A stretch of 64,000 nt of DNA from Symbiodinium natans (GCA_905221605.1 CAJNDS010002092.1:624059-688058); one strand, 5' to 3'; positions 1 to 10,445 are shown, counted from the stretch's first letter. The notes: generated by a model not told the origin, from the letters alone. Translations and numbers: made by a program.

Positions 1-49
1 TGCAAGTCGGGTTGGTGTGCTTAGGTTTTGTTTACGGTCGGGGGCCCCA

Positions 50-232
50 AAACACCAAAAACCCTAAAACCCTAGAACCCTAAAACCCTAAAACCCTGAA
101 ACCCTAAAACCCTACAACCCTAAGACCCTAAAACCCTAAAACCCTAAAACCCTAAAACCCTAAAACCCTAGAACCCTGAAACCCCAAAACCCTGAAACCC
201 TAAAACCCTAAAACCCTGAAACCCTAACACCC
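50..232. repeat. Telomere-like array, CCCTAAAA register
   Basis: Eight-base CCCTAAAA units (G strand TTTTAGGG) with CCCTGAA and CCCTAGA variants. A few units are 7-mers, so two registers are mixed. Confidence 0.95.
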
Positions 233-466
233 AAAAACGAAATTCCACCGAGTTGGTGTTGGGGCTTGGGGATTAGGGTGCTAAGCCGATAAGCCTTAAA
301 TCCTCAACCGTTCGTTTCGGGCTTCAGCCTCCGACTTTTCCGGGTCAAGGCGTCAGAAGTCCAAGCCCTGATCTCTGAAGGTTTTTGGGATCTGCGTCTA
401 CATGAAGCCCCACCCCAGAAGCCTCATCCCTGAGAGGGTTAAAGCCTTACTTTCTGGTTTCTATAT

Positions 467-577
467 AACCCTAGACCCTAAACCCTAAACCCTAAACCCT
501 AAACCCTAAACCCTAAACCCTAAACCCTAAACCCTAAACCCTAAACCCCCTAAACCCTAAACCCTAAACCCTAAACC

Positions 578-637
<60 letters not shown>
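467..637. repeat. Telomere-like array with CCCTCAA block
   Basis: CCCTAAA repeats that switch abruptly at about 577 to a pure block of CCCTCAA units. The variant sits in one block rather than scattered, so it probably spread by local tandem expansion. Confidence 0.95.
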
Positions 638-761
638 TCCCCAAACCGAAGCGTAGACTCCCATGCGACCCATGAGCTCATGGAGGTCTCGTCCGGGTGT
701 CGAGATTCGGCAAGTCGAGCCCATTGGTGCAGGCAAGGTGGTGGGTTGAGGGCTTTGTTCC

Positions 762-1000
762 CCAAACCCTAAACCTTAAACCTTAAACCCTACACCCTAA
801 ACCCCAAACCCTAAACCCTAAACCCTAAACACAAAACCCTAAACCCTAAACCCTAAACCCTAAACCCTAAACCCTAAACCCTAAACCCTAAACCCTGAAC
901 CCTCAACCCTGAACCCTAAACCCTGAACCCTAAACCCTAAACCCCAAACCCTAAACCCTAAACCCTTCACCCTAAACCCTGAACCCTAAACCCTGAAGTC
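762..1000. repeat. Telomere-like array (CCCTAAA)
   Basis: CCCTAAA repeats with single-base variants, becoming CCCTGAA-rich at the right end. The flank at 638-760 is non-repetitive and shows no recognisable coding. Confidence 0.95.
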
Positions 1001-2690
1001 TAGGGTTCTGGTCAGGGCCTAGGTGTAGCACCGGAGCCTGCTTTTCAACGCCGCGTATCGCCCGCCTCGGCCCTGCTAGGGTTCAGGTGAGGCCAGGCGT
1101 TGGTGTAGGGTTTAGGCTTTTAGGGTTCAGGGTTTACGGCTTAGGGCTTACCTGGTCCTTCGTATGGCCTCCTTTTTGTGACCCCAAGAGCAAAAACTGG
1201 TAAGACCAAAAAAAACAACCACATGACCCCATAAGAAACGGAAAACCAAAAAATGGAACTCTGAAGCAAGCCCCAAACCCAGACACCCTAAACCCTATAA
1301 CCCTTAACCCTAACACCCTGCTGGCCGGACATCCTTTGGAGCTGGGATGTGGAAGTGCAGGGTTTGGGGTCTATAGGGTTTATAGGGTTTAGGGTTGCTA
1401 GGGTTGTGAAGGTTTTTTAAGCTTCTGCTTTGGAGCGCCGGCTTTTCCAGCAGTAGTCGCCATGCATGTGGTGGCAGGAGCATGGATGAAGCTCATTCTG
1501 TCGAGATAGCACATTGCATGTAGCAAAAAGCATCATGCAATCAATCTGTACATTTCAACATGGATGCCTGATCATGGCCCGTTTTTGCTGGATTTGTCTG
1601 GCTTTTGCAAGCTGTGTTGATTGCACTCCCTTGTAGGGTTTTACGTGCCACTTTGGGTTATAGAGGTTTATCTGGATTTAGTGTGAGGAAAACTTCCTCA
1701 AGTTATAGGGTTTGTATGAGACCTTTCATGTCTTGTGACCCCTCCCCAAGAAAAGAACCTATGCAAGCCCCAAAAACGAAGACTATATGCAGGACCCACA
1801 ATGGTTGCAGAGTTTCGAGGGTTGAAAGGTTTATAGGGATATATGGGAGAGTTTTGTTTCGGGAAGACAGAAAGTGAGTGGTCATACTCAACCGTCTTGG
1901 TGTTTGTTGGTTGCTCTGCTCTTCTTCTGGTTTAGGGTATTAGGGTATTAGGGTATTATAAGGACTCAAGGGCTTGTGCTACGCCAGCATGCTCTCTTCA
2001 CAACCTATCCCTAAATACCCCGCCTACTAGCCCCAGAAGCCCTATAGGTTTTCGGGGTATGTAGAAGGTAGGGTGGTAGGGTTCCAGGGTTCTAGGGTTT
2101 ATATAGGGTCTCTCTCTAATATATAGGCTATACAAAAAAAATATATATATATATAGGGCTTAGAATACAGAATATCCCTATAGAAACCCAAGCCCTACTA
2201 GCCTACCCCATAAGCCCTGTAAAAGCCTTTTAAAAGCTTGAAAAGCCTGTAAAACAGCCTAAAACTGAAACCCTTATATTGCTTCTGCTGCAAGGCCAGC
2301 ATTCTCTAGAACCCGAGGCCCTGTATCCCCCACCTTTACAGTTTCAAGCCCTTTATGCCCTAAAACTGGAACCCTTACACTGGCCTATCTCTCTCCCCCG
2401 ACCCCCCCATCTCTATACGCAAGCCAAAACTCGAAAACTCCAACCTTGAATTTGAAACCACTGGAACCTTGACACTGGGACCCTAGAACCGCTAAAGTCC
2501 TTGATCCCAAAGGATCTTTAGGGTTTATAGGGTTTAGGGTTGTCGCAATTGTCCCTTAATCCTCTCTTGCGAAACCCTAGAACCTCAACGCCCTTGCTCC
2601 CAAAGGATCTTTAGGGTTTATAGGGTTTAGGGTAGTCACAATTGTCCCTTAATCCTCTAGCAACCGCAAAGACCTCCCGAAACAAACCTT
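1001..2690. other. Intergenic or intronic sequence, no gene recognised
   Basis: Scattered single telomere-like units, a short TA tract near 2139-2152 and unique sequence. Short open frames at 1134-1316 (minus) and 1605-1877 (plus) carry no recognisable domain and look like chance frames. Confidence 0.6.
2505..2658 (+). repeat. Direct repeat, two ~90-bp copies
   Basis: Two copies of a segment running from CCCAAAGGATCTTTAGGG through TATAGGGTTTAGGGT to CAATTGTCCCTTAATCCTCT, separated by about 70 bases. Telomere-like units lie inside the duplicated segment, so they were copied with it. Confidence 0.85.
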
Positions 2691-3260
2691 TGAAGACCCA
2701 GTAAAGCACGAGAAACCAACTGCGAAGCCACTAAAGACCTTCATGGGCTGGAAAACGCAAGAGAGACAAAGCAGAACGCCCTCCAGCACCGGACAACCAA
2801 CCATCAACTTCCCCAGAATCCCAAGAGAAGCTTCTGAAGAGCTTGCAAATCCAGAAAAAACAAAGCGTACATCTTAAGACCTGCAAAACCCGAAAAACCA
2901 AAGAACAAATGAACGCCTGCAACGTCCGGAGAACAAAAAAACAACAAAACCAAAAACAAAGAAGACCTGCAACACCCGGAAAACCAAAAAGCGCAAAAAA
3001 CCAAAAACTGAAGACCAGCAAGGGCCTAGAAACCAAAAATCTCAAAACCAAAAACCCAAGACCTTCCGAAAAACCAAAAAACTGGCTTCGAAAACCCAAA
3101 ACACCCCAAAACAGAAACCAACGGAAAACCAGAAAAACAGCACGGAAAACCAAAAAACTGCGCAAGAAACGCACGGAAACCAACAGAAAAATTAGAGACC
3201 TCCCCCCGACCAAAAAATTGGTATTTCTAGACAAAAAGGAAAACCAAGAAACCTAACAAC
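2690..3260 (+). repeat. A-rich degenerate minisatellite
   Basis: Purine/A-rich repeats built around variants of GAAAACCAAAAA, with CTGCAA and ACACCCG spacers. It holds a 137-codon lysine/arginine/threonine-rich open frame (2843-3256), but the composition follows from the repeat and no domain is visible. Confidence 0.7.
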
Positions 3261-3399
3261 CCCAAAAATTTGGTAAACCCACCCTGAATGCAAAAACACA
3301 CCATGCGCGGGACACAAACTCGACAGATGTCATGGAGGTGCCAAGAGGGTTTAGGGTTTAGTGGGGGTTCTTCTTAAAGAAACCCTATACCCCTACAAC

Positions 3400-4935
3400 T
3401 GGGAACGGTATCGCAGTGTAAAAGCACGAACAAGGATATGAATGAACATCTGAATGAATATACGAAGTGAGGACACGTCATAGTAAAATTTATAAGGGCC
3501 CCTTCGTTCTATTTGCATTGTAAATAGGCCCTTTCACATAATCCTTTGCGTCACTTCTTTCTTCTAATAATTCCCGGGCGCTAACTTCTTTCTTTTAATA
3601 TGCGCCCGTGATATAATATTAACAGACGAAGAGAAAGAGCGAACTGATTTGTAATGGAGAAAACGAAGTGAAAGAAAGCACGAAATTAGTAAGCGATTGA
3701 ACGAAACAAGGAAATACGCGGGCACACAATGAGTCTTTTAAAAAGCCCGCGGGAACAGGAATAATAATATGATGAAGAGAGTAAATGAGTTAGTTTATAA
3801 GCGAGCGAAGCGAGCGCAATAAACGTAACGAATGTACGAACGAAATACACGCGCATACCAAAAGCCCTTTAACGTCGCGTGATATAATATTATTACTGTC
3901 ATTCCGGCGCTCACCATATTCTTTTCATGCGCCGGTGTAATGATTTGAATAAAGTGAAGAGAACATTAAAGGGCGCATTAATAATATTATCAGGACACGC
4001 ATGAATATTATTAATGGGGCCTTTAAGTGAACGAAACAAGAACTGTTTTGCCGTGCGTTAATATAATGTGTACACGTGTGAACTAAGTTATAGTACAAAC
4101 GCGCCCGCAAAATTAGCCCTTTAATTATTGCATTCACGGGCCCCTTTTGACCATAGAATTAATACTGGCCCGTGCGCTACATTCACCACCTTTGTCTTGC
4201 TCACGCGGTTCTTTCTTATTGTTACAGTGAGCTTGCGAACCGCGTAAACGAAGAACGAAATCAAATTATAAATGAACGAAAGGAGTGCATGAATTTAATG
4301 AGTGATTGAGTGAGCGCCCCAACATCAGGTTCTCCAGCTATAACAGTGTCACGCCTTAAAATCATGAGCCAGGAAACTAGACCATTGAGCCCCCACATTC
4401 ACCCTTAGATTTAGTACTGTGTTCCCATCCTATTCTCGGGGTCTTATTGCGTGCGGAGTTATAATATTATAACATGCAAGGAACATAATGACCGCGCGAT
4501 ATTAATATTATAACGTACAGCATTATGAGCGCAAAATGAGGACTGCGCTCATTATATTATATTACAAGCGAGCTCAATTAGCGAGCAAAAGAAGAGACTT
4601 AAATGACAAGGGAGTGAATGAGTTTATGAATGAACAACCGCGTGCATTTAATGAACGAAGTGTGAAGAGAACAATGTGAAGAAAATGTTATTACAAGCGC
4701 AATGAAGATATGAATAAGCGCGTGAGTAGTATTAACTGAACGTGTGAACGAAACCAGCTATTACTTTCATAATCTTGTTTGCGCTTGTAATTTAATTGTA
4801 ATGAAACGCAGTGAAAGCACGAATTAAACGAGGAAAGCGCACACAATAGTATTAAAATGAATGCGTGCTCACTTCGTTCACACCTTTATTCATACTGTTC
4901 TCTTCACGGGCGTCACATGATTTCGTTAATGTGCG
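3400..4935. other. AT-rich island lacking telomere-like repeats
   Basis: About 1.5 kb of sharply different composition: frequent short palindromes of the ATAATATTAT type, recurring GAACGAA / CGAAGTGA words, and GCGC-containing hairpins. No frame of convincing length or domain exists on either strand. The style (AT-rich with dispersed short palindromes) resembles organelle intergenic DNA, so a transferred organelle or foreign segment is possible. That is inference only. Confidence 0.5.
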
Positions 4936-5124
4936 CCCTGGTACCATGTGAGTCCATTTCTGAACCCCCATCCATGCTACATTCCAGAACCACCCATTCA
5001 ATGTCTAATTGCATCTATTCCTAAAAACCCCAAAAAATGGTCATACCAAAAAAAATTGGTAATACCAGAAATTTCTGGTTTCCAGGATTCGGAGTATGAA
5101 AAGGAGTACGTTGGAGGGATCAGG

Positions 5125-5185
5125 TAGGGCTTAGGGCTTCGGGCTTAGGGCTTAGGGCTTAGGGTTTAGGGTTTAGGGGTTAAGT
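5125..5185. repeat. Short TTTAGGG / CTTAGGG array
   Basis: A few GGGCTTA units followed by GGGTTTA units; the left flank at 4940-5124 is unique sequence without coding. Confidence 0.9.
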
Positions 5186-5639
5186 TAAACAATTGAGCCC
5201 TGACCACAGACTTAGGGTGTGTAGCTATACACCAGCCAGCACTGCCCGAGCAGCCCGTGTGCTGGCGGTAGCACGGCCGTGACGTTGCAGTGTGACGGTT
5301 TTCTTTCCGTGGCGTACGATGATCAAAACAGCTACGGCGGGGAAGGGGTGTGGCCGGAGGGGTGGGGTTCTGATGGTTTACACTAATTAGTGGTTAGTCG
5401 GGGTTTTTTATTCGGGTTTAGTTCGTTTACTTGGGGGCTTGACAGTCGGCCATGGAGCAATGCCACACGGGCGGATGCGAATTTATTCGCATAACTCAAA
5501 TTCCCCCAAAACACTCCATTGAACCCTAAGCCGAAAAAAGTTCCCTCCCTAAAGCCTTACACCCTGAACTCGCAGGCTGCAAAACCCCAAGGCCCCAAGC
5601 CCTGTACTTAGGGATACTTGGAAATAATGTTTAACCCAC

Positions 5640-5702
5640 GCTCTAAACCCGAAACCCTAAACCCTAAACCCCAAATCCTAAACACTAAATCCTGAACCCT
5701 AG
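5640..5702. repeat. CCCTAAA array upstream of an exon
   Basis: Degenerate CCCTAAA/CCCCAAA units ending 43 bases before the candidate exon at 5746. A G-strand array follows that exon at 5826-5893. Confidence 0.9.
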
Positions 5703-5745
5703 AAACCTCAAGCTCAACCCCTCCCTTGGGCTTCGGCTTCGGAAG

Positions 5746-5790
5746 GACTCGCCCTGCTACCGGCCACCCGGGGCGGAGCTGCGTCCAGCG
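5746..5790 (+). CDS. Candidate exon 1 of unrecognised gene
   Basis: An AG acceptor followed by G opens a phase-0 frame reading DSPCYRPPGAELRPA, ending at a GC donor (5791) in phase 0. The next candidate exon (6212) also starts in phase 0. No family recognised. Compatible phases through four further exons support a real gene; the product and 5' end are unknown. Confidence 0.45.
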
Positions 5791-5825
5791 GCAGCAAGGG
5801 TCCCAGAACCGGCCCTTTCCCAGGG

Positions 5826-5893
5826 GGGTTTAGGGTTTAGGGTTTCAGTGTAGGTTTTAGGGTGGTTTAGGGTTTAGGGTTTAGGGTTTATGT
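5826..5893. repeat. TTTAGGG array downstream of an exon
   Basis: G-strand telomere-like units just after the candidate exon at 5746-5790. Confidence 0.9.
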
Positions 5894-6086
5894 GGGGCAC
5901 TCAGGGAGAAAGGTTTTGGGCTACTTAGGGTTAGTCCAGGGATTCACTCGTCTCTTACGCTCCGGCAAGCTTTGTCATAGGCATTGTGAGCTTCATTGAG
6001 TTGGCACAGCTATTTGCGTAGACCAGGAACCTTTTAGAGGTCTTCGCCCCCTAAATCCTAAAGCTTTGTACCCAAAGCCCGGCTAG

Positions 6087-6175
6087 GCCAAACCCCAAAC
6101 CCCAAACCCGAAACCACAAACCCCAGAAGCGAAACCCCAAACCCTAAACCCTGAACCCCAAACCCTAAACCCCCA
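6087..6175. repeat. CCCCAAA/CCCTAAA array
   Basis: Degenerate C-strand array that ends 36 bases before the exon at 6212. Confidence 0.9.
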
Positions 6176-6211
6176 AACCTTTACAAGCAACCCTTGCACT
6201 CTTGTATGAAG

Positions 6212-6273
6212 GTCCTTCGAAACCGCATCTTCTTCCCCGCCAGCGACGACGAGCCTGGAGCCCGGGGCGCAAG
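6212..6273 (+). CDS. Candidate exon 2 of unrecognised gene
   Basis: AG|GTC acceptor, phase 0, reading VLRNRIFFPASDDEPGARGA plus two bases, then a GC donor (6274), phase 2. Exon 3 enters in phase 2. The charged DDEPGAR stretch suggests a loop; no family assigned. Confidence 0.5.
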
Positions 6274-6308
6274 GCATCGACCAGACCGTGGGTTCTACTA
6301 AGTCCAGT

Positions 6309-6475
6309 CAGGGTTTAGGGTTTAGGGTTTAGGGTTTAGGGTTTAGGGTTTAGGGTTTAGGGTTTAGGGTTTAGGGTTTAGGGTTTAGGGTTTAGGGTTT
6401 AGGGTTTAGGGTTTAGGGTTTAGGGTTTAGGGTTTAGGGTTTAGGTTTCGGGTTTCGGGTTTCGGGTTTTGGGTT
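6309..6475. repeat. TTTAGGG array, ~20 near-perfect units
   Basis: Long homogeneous G-strand array, with TTTCGGG variants clustered at its right end, starting 36 bases after exon 2. Confidence 0.95.
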
Positions 6476-6696
6476 TGGTTTTTTTGGGTTAAGGGTTTGG
6501 GATTTGTAGGGTCCGGGGTGTATAGGGTTGAGGGTTTAGGGCGTATAGGGTTTGGGGATTGGGGACTAGGGTTTAGGGTTTACGGGACTTGATGATGAAA
6601 GACTGAGAGAGGTATGAGTTAGCAAGCTACCTAAACTGCAATCCCTAAATGAGAGTTGCAGGAGTAAGTAGACCTCAGCATCCCAAGCCACTCAGA

Positions 6697-6778
6697 TATG
6701 GGGGTTTCCGAAAAGGTTATTTTAGGGTTTAGGGTTCAGGGTTTAGGGTTTAGGTTTAGGGTTTAGGGTTTAGGGATA
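6697..6778. mobile_element. MITE family A end interrupted by TTTAGGG
   Basis: The left end of a family-A element (TGGGGGTTTCCGAAAA) runs directly into a TTTAGGG array. A full copy follows at 6792, so the array appears to have replaced or split the first copy. Confidence 0.6.
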
Positions 6779-6791
6779 CCTCCGAAGAGTT

Positions 6792-6898
6792 TTGGGGGTT
6801 TCCGAAAATAGGGGTGCCTTACCGGGGTCCTTATTATAAGGGGATCCTACTATTTGGGGATCTGTATCGGGGGTCCCCTGTTTTCATAAACCCCCATA
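6792..6898. mobile_element. MITE family A, intact copy
   Basis: Inverted-repeat element of about 105 bp. The left end GGGGGTTTCCGAAAATAGGG is mirrored by GGGGTCCCCTGTTTTCATAA then ACCCCCA on the right, with a GGATCCTACTAT core. It has no coding capacity. The best-preserved copy of the most abundant family here. Confidence 0.85.
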
Positions 6899-7011
6899 TG
6901 CCTTGCCTAAGATGTTTCAAACCCTAAACGCCTTGCCGCCTAAAGATGTGCCGACCCAGATGCCCAAACACTGGGATTTACAGAGTTTTGGGGTTCGGGT
7001 GTGGGTTCCTG

Positions 7012-7125
7012 AACCCTAAGCCCTAAGCCCTAAACCCTAAACCCTAAACCCTAAACCCTAAACCCTAAACCCTAAACCCTAAACCCTAAACCCTAAACCC
7101 TAAACCCTAAACCCCAAGTCCTAAG
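7012..7125. repeat. CCCTAAA array upstream of an exon
   Basis: Homogeneous C-strand array of about 14 units, ending 48 bases before exon 3. Confidence 0.95.
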
Positions 7126-7172
7126 CAGGGTCCGGGGATTTGAGCAGCCGAGCCTCGGCTCGCAAGACCGAG

Positions 7173-7219
7173 GCTGTCGAAGTTCCTTGAGAGCCCCGCA
7201 GACTACTTGGGCGAGCCAG
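7173..7219 (+). CDS. Candidate exon 3 of unrecognised gene
   Basis: AG|G acceptor entered in phase 2, reading LSKFLESPADYLGEP plus one base, with a GC donor at 7220 (phase 1). Exon 4 enters in phase 1. Flanked by a C array before and a G array after. Confidence 0.5.
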
Positions 7220-7242
7220 GCCGGAATGTGGCTGGAACCCCA

Positions 7243-7410
7243 CTTGGGTTTAGGGTTTAGGGTTTAGGGTTTAGGGTTTAGGGTTTAGGGCTTAGGATTT
7301 AGGATATTGGGGGGGGGGGGGGTACCTTATTGGGGTCCTCATTCTAAGGGGATCCTATTATGTGGGGTCTATGTTGGGGGTCCCCTGTTGTCGTAAACCC
7401 CCCACTTGAT
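7243..7410. mobile_element. TTTAGGG array fused to MITE family A
   Basis: TTTAGGG units (7243-7308) run into a poly-G tract and then a family-A element lacking its left end (GGTACCTTATTGGGG to TCGTAAACCCCCC). The poly-G probably derives from the GGGGG terminus by slippage. Confidence 0.75.
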
Positions 7411-8090
7411 GAAGTTGGGGCTGCACACCTTATGGGGTTCTTAAGGGAGCTCCCCTAAGCTGCCCCTACTAAGGGGTTTAGGGTTTAGGGTTAAGGTTCC
7501 CTGGGTACCTACCCCCATGAACTCCCCTCCCAAAGGTAGAACCCCTTAAAATAGTGCCCTCCACTACTCTGCGTTCATTGTTAGGAACCCTTTTTGGAGC
7601 CTCCCAGGCGTCTGGGATCTTGATGAACTTGGGGCTGAACTCTATAGGGTTCTTCCCTACCCGCCATGAACTCACTCCCTGAACGACCCTATGAAAACCG
7701 GAAGCCCTCACCCCTAAACCGCAGTCTCCACCAAGAGTACCTTTTCAAGCCGAAAGCTATGAACCTCACGAAAACCCTAGTTCAACACTGTTTTTGCGCC
7801 TTTCTTTTCCAAGGCCCTAGAGGAGGCCTTAGAAGAAGCTCCGGCGGTGTTGAACCTCACGTTTTCAGGGCTTGGCCGGTTTCGGGTTCAGGGTTTAGGG
7901 TTGAGGGGTGCCTCATCACGGAAGCCTAAAGCCCGAAACCTGTGTGGTCCCAAACCCTGCGGACTTTAATCCTTAAAACTTTCCCGGGCTTTTCCTTTCT
8001 TGAAAGCCCCTTGTGCAACTTCATGATCTTCGCAGCCGTTTCCCTTGGGGGGGCTCGCAGGTGCCTCGGAGTAGGTCCAGGTCCGCGTAG

Positions 8091-8155
8091 GTTTAGGGTT
8101 TAGGGTTTAGGGTTTAGGATTTAGGGTTCAGGGTTTAGGGTTTAGGGTTTAGGAT
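8091..8155. repeat. TTTAGGG array
   Basis: Short G-strand array with TTTAGGA and TTCAGGG variants. Confidence 0.9.
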
Positions 8156-9015
8156 CATGTGGGGGTTGTAACTTACGCTCCCGAGGTTCGGTTTTTTTGG
8201 AGACCCCGACCCTCAGTGAAAGCAGCTTGGGATGTTCCCCCTTATACAAACAGTCCTTAATAGGGATTACAGTGCCCCCCTTTTATACTCCCTACTAAGG
8301 ACTGCAAAAAACAGCCCTTACGTGCCTTCGGGGATCTTACTCGTTTGGGAAGCAGCGCGCTGCCTTGTGTGCCCGCCATGCCTCTGCCTACCTACGGCCC
8401 CGCCGGCGGCCTGTCTTTCGCCTCGCGCTCCTTGGCTGCTTCGTCAGCTTCCAGTCGTCAGTGTTGACTCGGAGGCTCGAATATTGGGGTATATTTCCCA
8501 AAATGGGGGTTACCACTTTTAGACCGCAAATAAAATAGAATCCCCTTTAAGGGACGCCCCAAGAAGGGTACCCCTATTTTCGTAAACGTATGGGGTAGTT
8601 CGAGCTTGTTCCTTGGGAGCCTATAGATTTTCTTCCGAACCCCGCGCACTTTCAAACCCGAAGCCGTAAGCCCCAACTCCCCCCACCTCCCTGCCCTGGC
8701 TGGTATGTAATAAGAAAAGAGACAATGAGGTACCCCATCTACTCCCGCCCTTAAAGGCTCTGTATGTATGTTTTGGAGTGGCAGGGAACGGAGCATACGT
8801 GATTCTTTGGCATGCATCTCTTCCCGAAATCAGCTCAAGCCTCTGCTCCAATTCTTCTCCCGCCCATCCCTCCCACAGACTGCTCGTGTGTCTTGACACA
8901 CGAAGCGTGAATTCTTTTGACCTTCTTTGCCAGGGTTCTCTCGAATTGTCACCTTCAGACTGCTCAGAACTATTCCCGACCCTAATTCCCTCATTCCCTA
9001 CGAAGAACCAGGGGT
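8156..9015. other. Non-coding stretch with MITE remnants
   Basis: Holds a decayed family-A element (about 8505-8600, right end ACCCCTATTTTCGTAAACG) and the right terminus of a family-D element (8983-9010, ATTCCCTCATTCCCTACGAA then GAACCAG). Open frames at 8232-8522 and 8778-9041 have no recognisable domain. Confidence 0.5.
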
Positions 9016-9153
9016 TCTTGGAGGTTCATGGTACTTATTAACCAATTATAACTCTACTTTTGACCCACTTATAAGCCCCTTAAGTGCCCCAACATGGTCA
9101 TAAGTACAGTTAGAAGTGCAGTTATAGTTGGTTAATAAGTACCATGAACCTCC
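9015..9153. mobile_element. MITE family C, intact copy
   Basis: Near-perfect inverted repeats of about 36 bp: CTTGGAGGTTCATGGTACTT...ATTAACCA on the left and TGGTTAATAAGTACCATGAA...CCTCCAG on the right, around an AT-rich core. Confidence 0.9.
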
Positions 9154-9165
9154 AGTCCCCTAAGC

Positions 9166-9207
9166 CCTAAACCCGAAACCCGAAACCCTAAACCCTAAAC
9201 CCTAAAC

Positions 9208-9302
<95 letters not shown>

Positions 9303-9312
9303 ACCCTAAACC
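9166..9312. repeat. CCCTCAA block array before an exon
   Basis: CCCTAAA units grading into about 14 identical CCCTCAA units. Ends 10 bases before the acceptor of exon 4. Confidence 0.95.
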
Positions 9313-9322
9313 CTCTTCCGAG

Positions 9323-9381
9323 GCTACGCCGCGCTGCAGCGCGTCTTCAACGACAAGCTCCGGGAGTCTTACTGCTGGTTG
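9323..9381 (+). CDS. Candidate exon 4 of unrecognised gene
   Basis: AG|GC acceptor, phase 1, reading YAALQRVFNDKLRESYCWL, then a GT donor in phase 0. Joined to exon 3 the frame continues EPG|YAALQ. The donor GT is also the start of the GTAGGG terminus of a family-D MITE, so the element supplies the splice site. Confidence 0.55.
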
Positions 9382-9600
9382 GTAGGGAATGACGGAACGA
9401 GGTACCCTATACCCCCCTGTATATATATATATAAATAAATAAAATGTATATGTATATATATATATACACACTCTTTAAGGGACTATATAGGGCTCTTTAT
9501 ATATACCCTTCAAAGGGATCATATAGAATAGGGCCCTGTATATACCCTTTAAGGGACTATATAGGGTACCTCATATTCCCCCCCCCCCCCCCCCCCCAAT
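9376..9600. mobile_element. MITE family D forming an intron
   Basis: Left end TTGGTAGGGAATGACGGAAC, right region AGGGTACCTCATATTCCCC decaying into a poly-C run; the interior carries TA microsatellites and several CTTTAAGGGA(C/T)TATATAGGG segments. It fills nearly all of the inferred intron 9382-9621. Confidence 0.75.
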
Positions 9601-9621
9601 TCCACACGAACCATCAGCAAG

Positions 9622-9660
9622 GAGTGGCACTGGCAGCGGGCCACGGGGACCATGTTCCAG
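9622..9660 (+). CDS. Candidate exon 5 of unrecognised gene
   Basis: AG|GAG acceptor, phase 0, reading EWHWQRATGTMFQ, ending CAG|GT. The 39-nt exon follows exon 4 in frame once the MITE-filled intron is removed. WHWQRA resembles a PPR helix but one short match is not enough to call it. Confidence 0.45.
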
Positions 9661-9712
9661 GTCTGGCAACCACCAGGCTGGGATGAGTTGTTTTTTGGTT
9701 GCTTGTTTGTCC

Positions 9713-9752
9713 TTAGGGTTTAGGGTTTAGGGTTCAGGGTTTAGGGTTTTTA
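9713..9752. repeat. Short TTTAGGG array
   Basis: About five G-strand units after exon 5. Confidence 0.9.
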
Positions 9753-9847
9753 AGTTAAGCCTCTTACAAAGAACCCTGAGAGAACAGAGAGAAGTCTCAT
9801 CTTGACTCCCTTCATCAAGCAGACCTCGAGAACTGAAAACAAGTAAA

Positions 9848-9893
9848 GCAGAATACCCGTCCCCCCCGATGTTCGGAAACCCCCAAATGGTCG
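9848..9893. mobile_element. MITE family A, right end only
   Basis: CCCCCCGATGTTCGGAAACC followed by CCCAAA matches the right terminus of family A; the left part is missing. Confidence 0.5.
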
Positions 9894-9902
9894 TGGCCTG
9901 AG

Positions 9903-9975
9903 GAGTCATCTTCGGCTGCCTGAAGAAGGAGCACTACGCGCAAGGAGACGCGACAGAAGGAGTCGGGGTCAGGGC
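9903..9975 (+). CDS. Candidate exon, product unknown
   Basis: AG|GA acceptor (phase 1) opening VIFGCLKKEHYAQGDATEGV. The donor is unresolved, with several GA sites. The phase does not match exon 5 directly, so an exon between them would be missing. Confidence 0.35.
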
Positions 9976-10014
9976 CCCAAAACCCCAACCCCCAGCCGAC
10001 CCCCTAAGCCCCAA

Positions 10015-10118
10015 ACCCTCAACCCTAAATCCTAGCCCTAAACCCTAAACACTAAGCCCTAAGCCCTAAACTCTAAGCCCTAAACCCGAAACCCTAAGCC
10101 CAAAACCCAAACTTTTAG
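10015..10118. repeat. Mixed CCCTAAA/CCCTAAG array
   Basis: Degenerate C-strand array with several unit variants. Confidence 0.9.
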
Positions 10119-10221
10119 GGGCTTCGCCCTGATGCGCCAGCGCAGATTCTTGGTTTAACGAAGGTTCCACGGTTGCCTCACACTCAAAGACATGTTTGTT
10201 CAGTTCGGGTGTTCTTTACCA

Positions 10222-10345
10222 AGCCATCCCCTAAACCCTGAACCCTATGAACCCTGTGAACCCTATGAACCCTATGGACCCTATGATCCGTATGAACCCT
10301 ATGAACCCTATGAACGCTATGAACCCTATGAACCCGATGAACCCC
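10222..10345 (+). repeat. Nine-base CCCTATGAA minisatellite
   Basis: Tandem 9-mers derived from CCCTAAA-like sequence, read in one frame as repeated Glu-Pro-Tyr. The 64-codon frame 10192-10386 exists because 9 is a multiple of 3; no other evidence of coding. Confidence 0.8.
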
Positions 10346-10445
10346 ATATGGTCAGTTCTCTAAATTATGGTCCCTACCCTAAATAAGAGAGGCCGCCTTA
10401 AAATAGGGACCCCGCAAGGGACCATATTTTTGAGAAGTGACCATA
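10345..10445. mobile_element. MITE family G, copy 1
   Basis: Inverted ends: ATATGGTCAGTTCTCTAAAT and TATGGTCCCTA on the left, GGGACCATATTTTTGAGAAG and TGACCATAT on the right. Confidence 0.75.

Noticed and set aside
1-1000. Chromosome end
   Set aside because: The arrays at the left edge are degenerate, interrupted by unique sequence, and similar arrays occur throughout the window in both orientations.
2843-3256. 137-residue lysine-rich protein
   Set aside because: Comes from an A-rich degenerate minisatellite; no domain and no splice context.
10192-10386. Glu-Pro-Tyr repeat protein
   Set aside because: A 9-mer minisatellite opens the frame; no start context, no homologue known to me.
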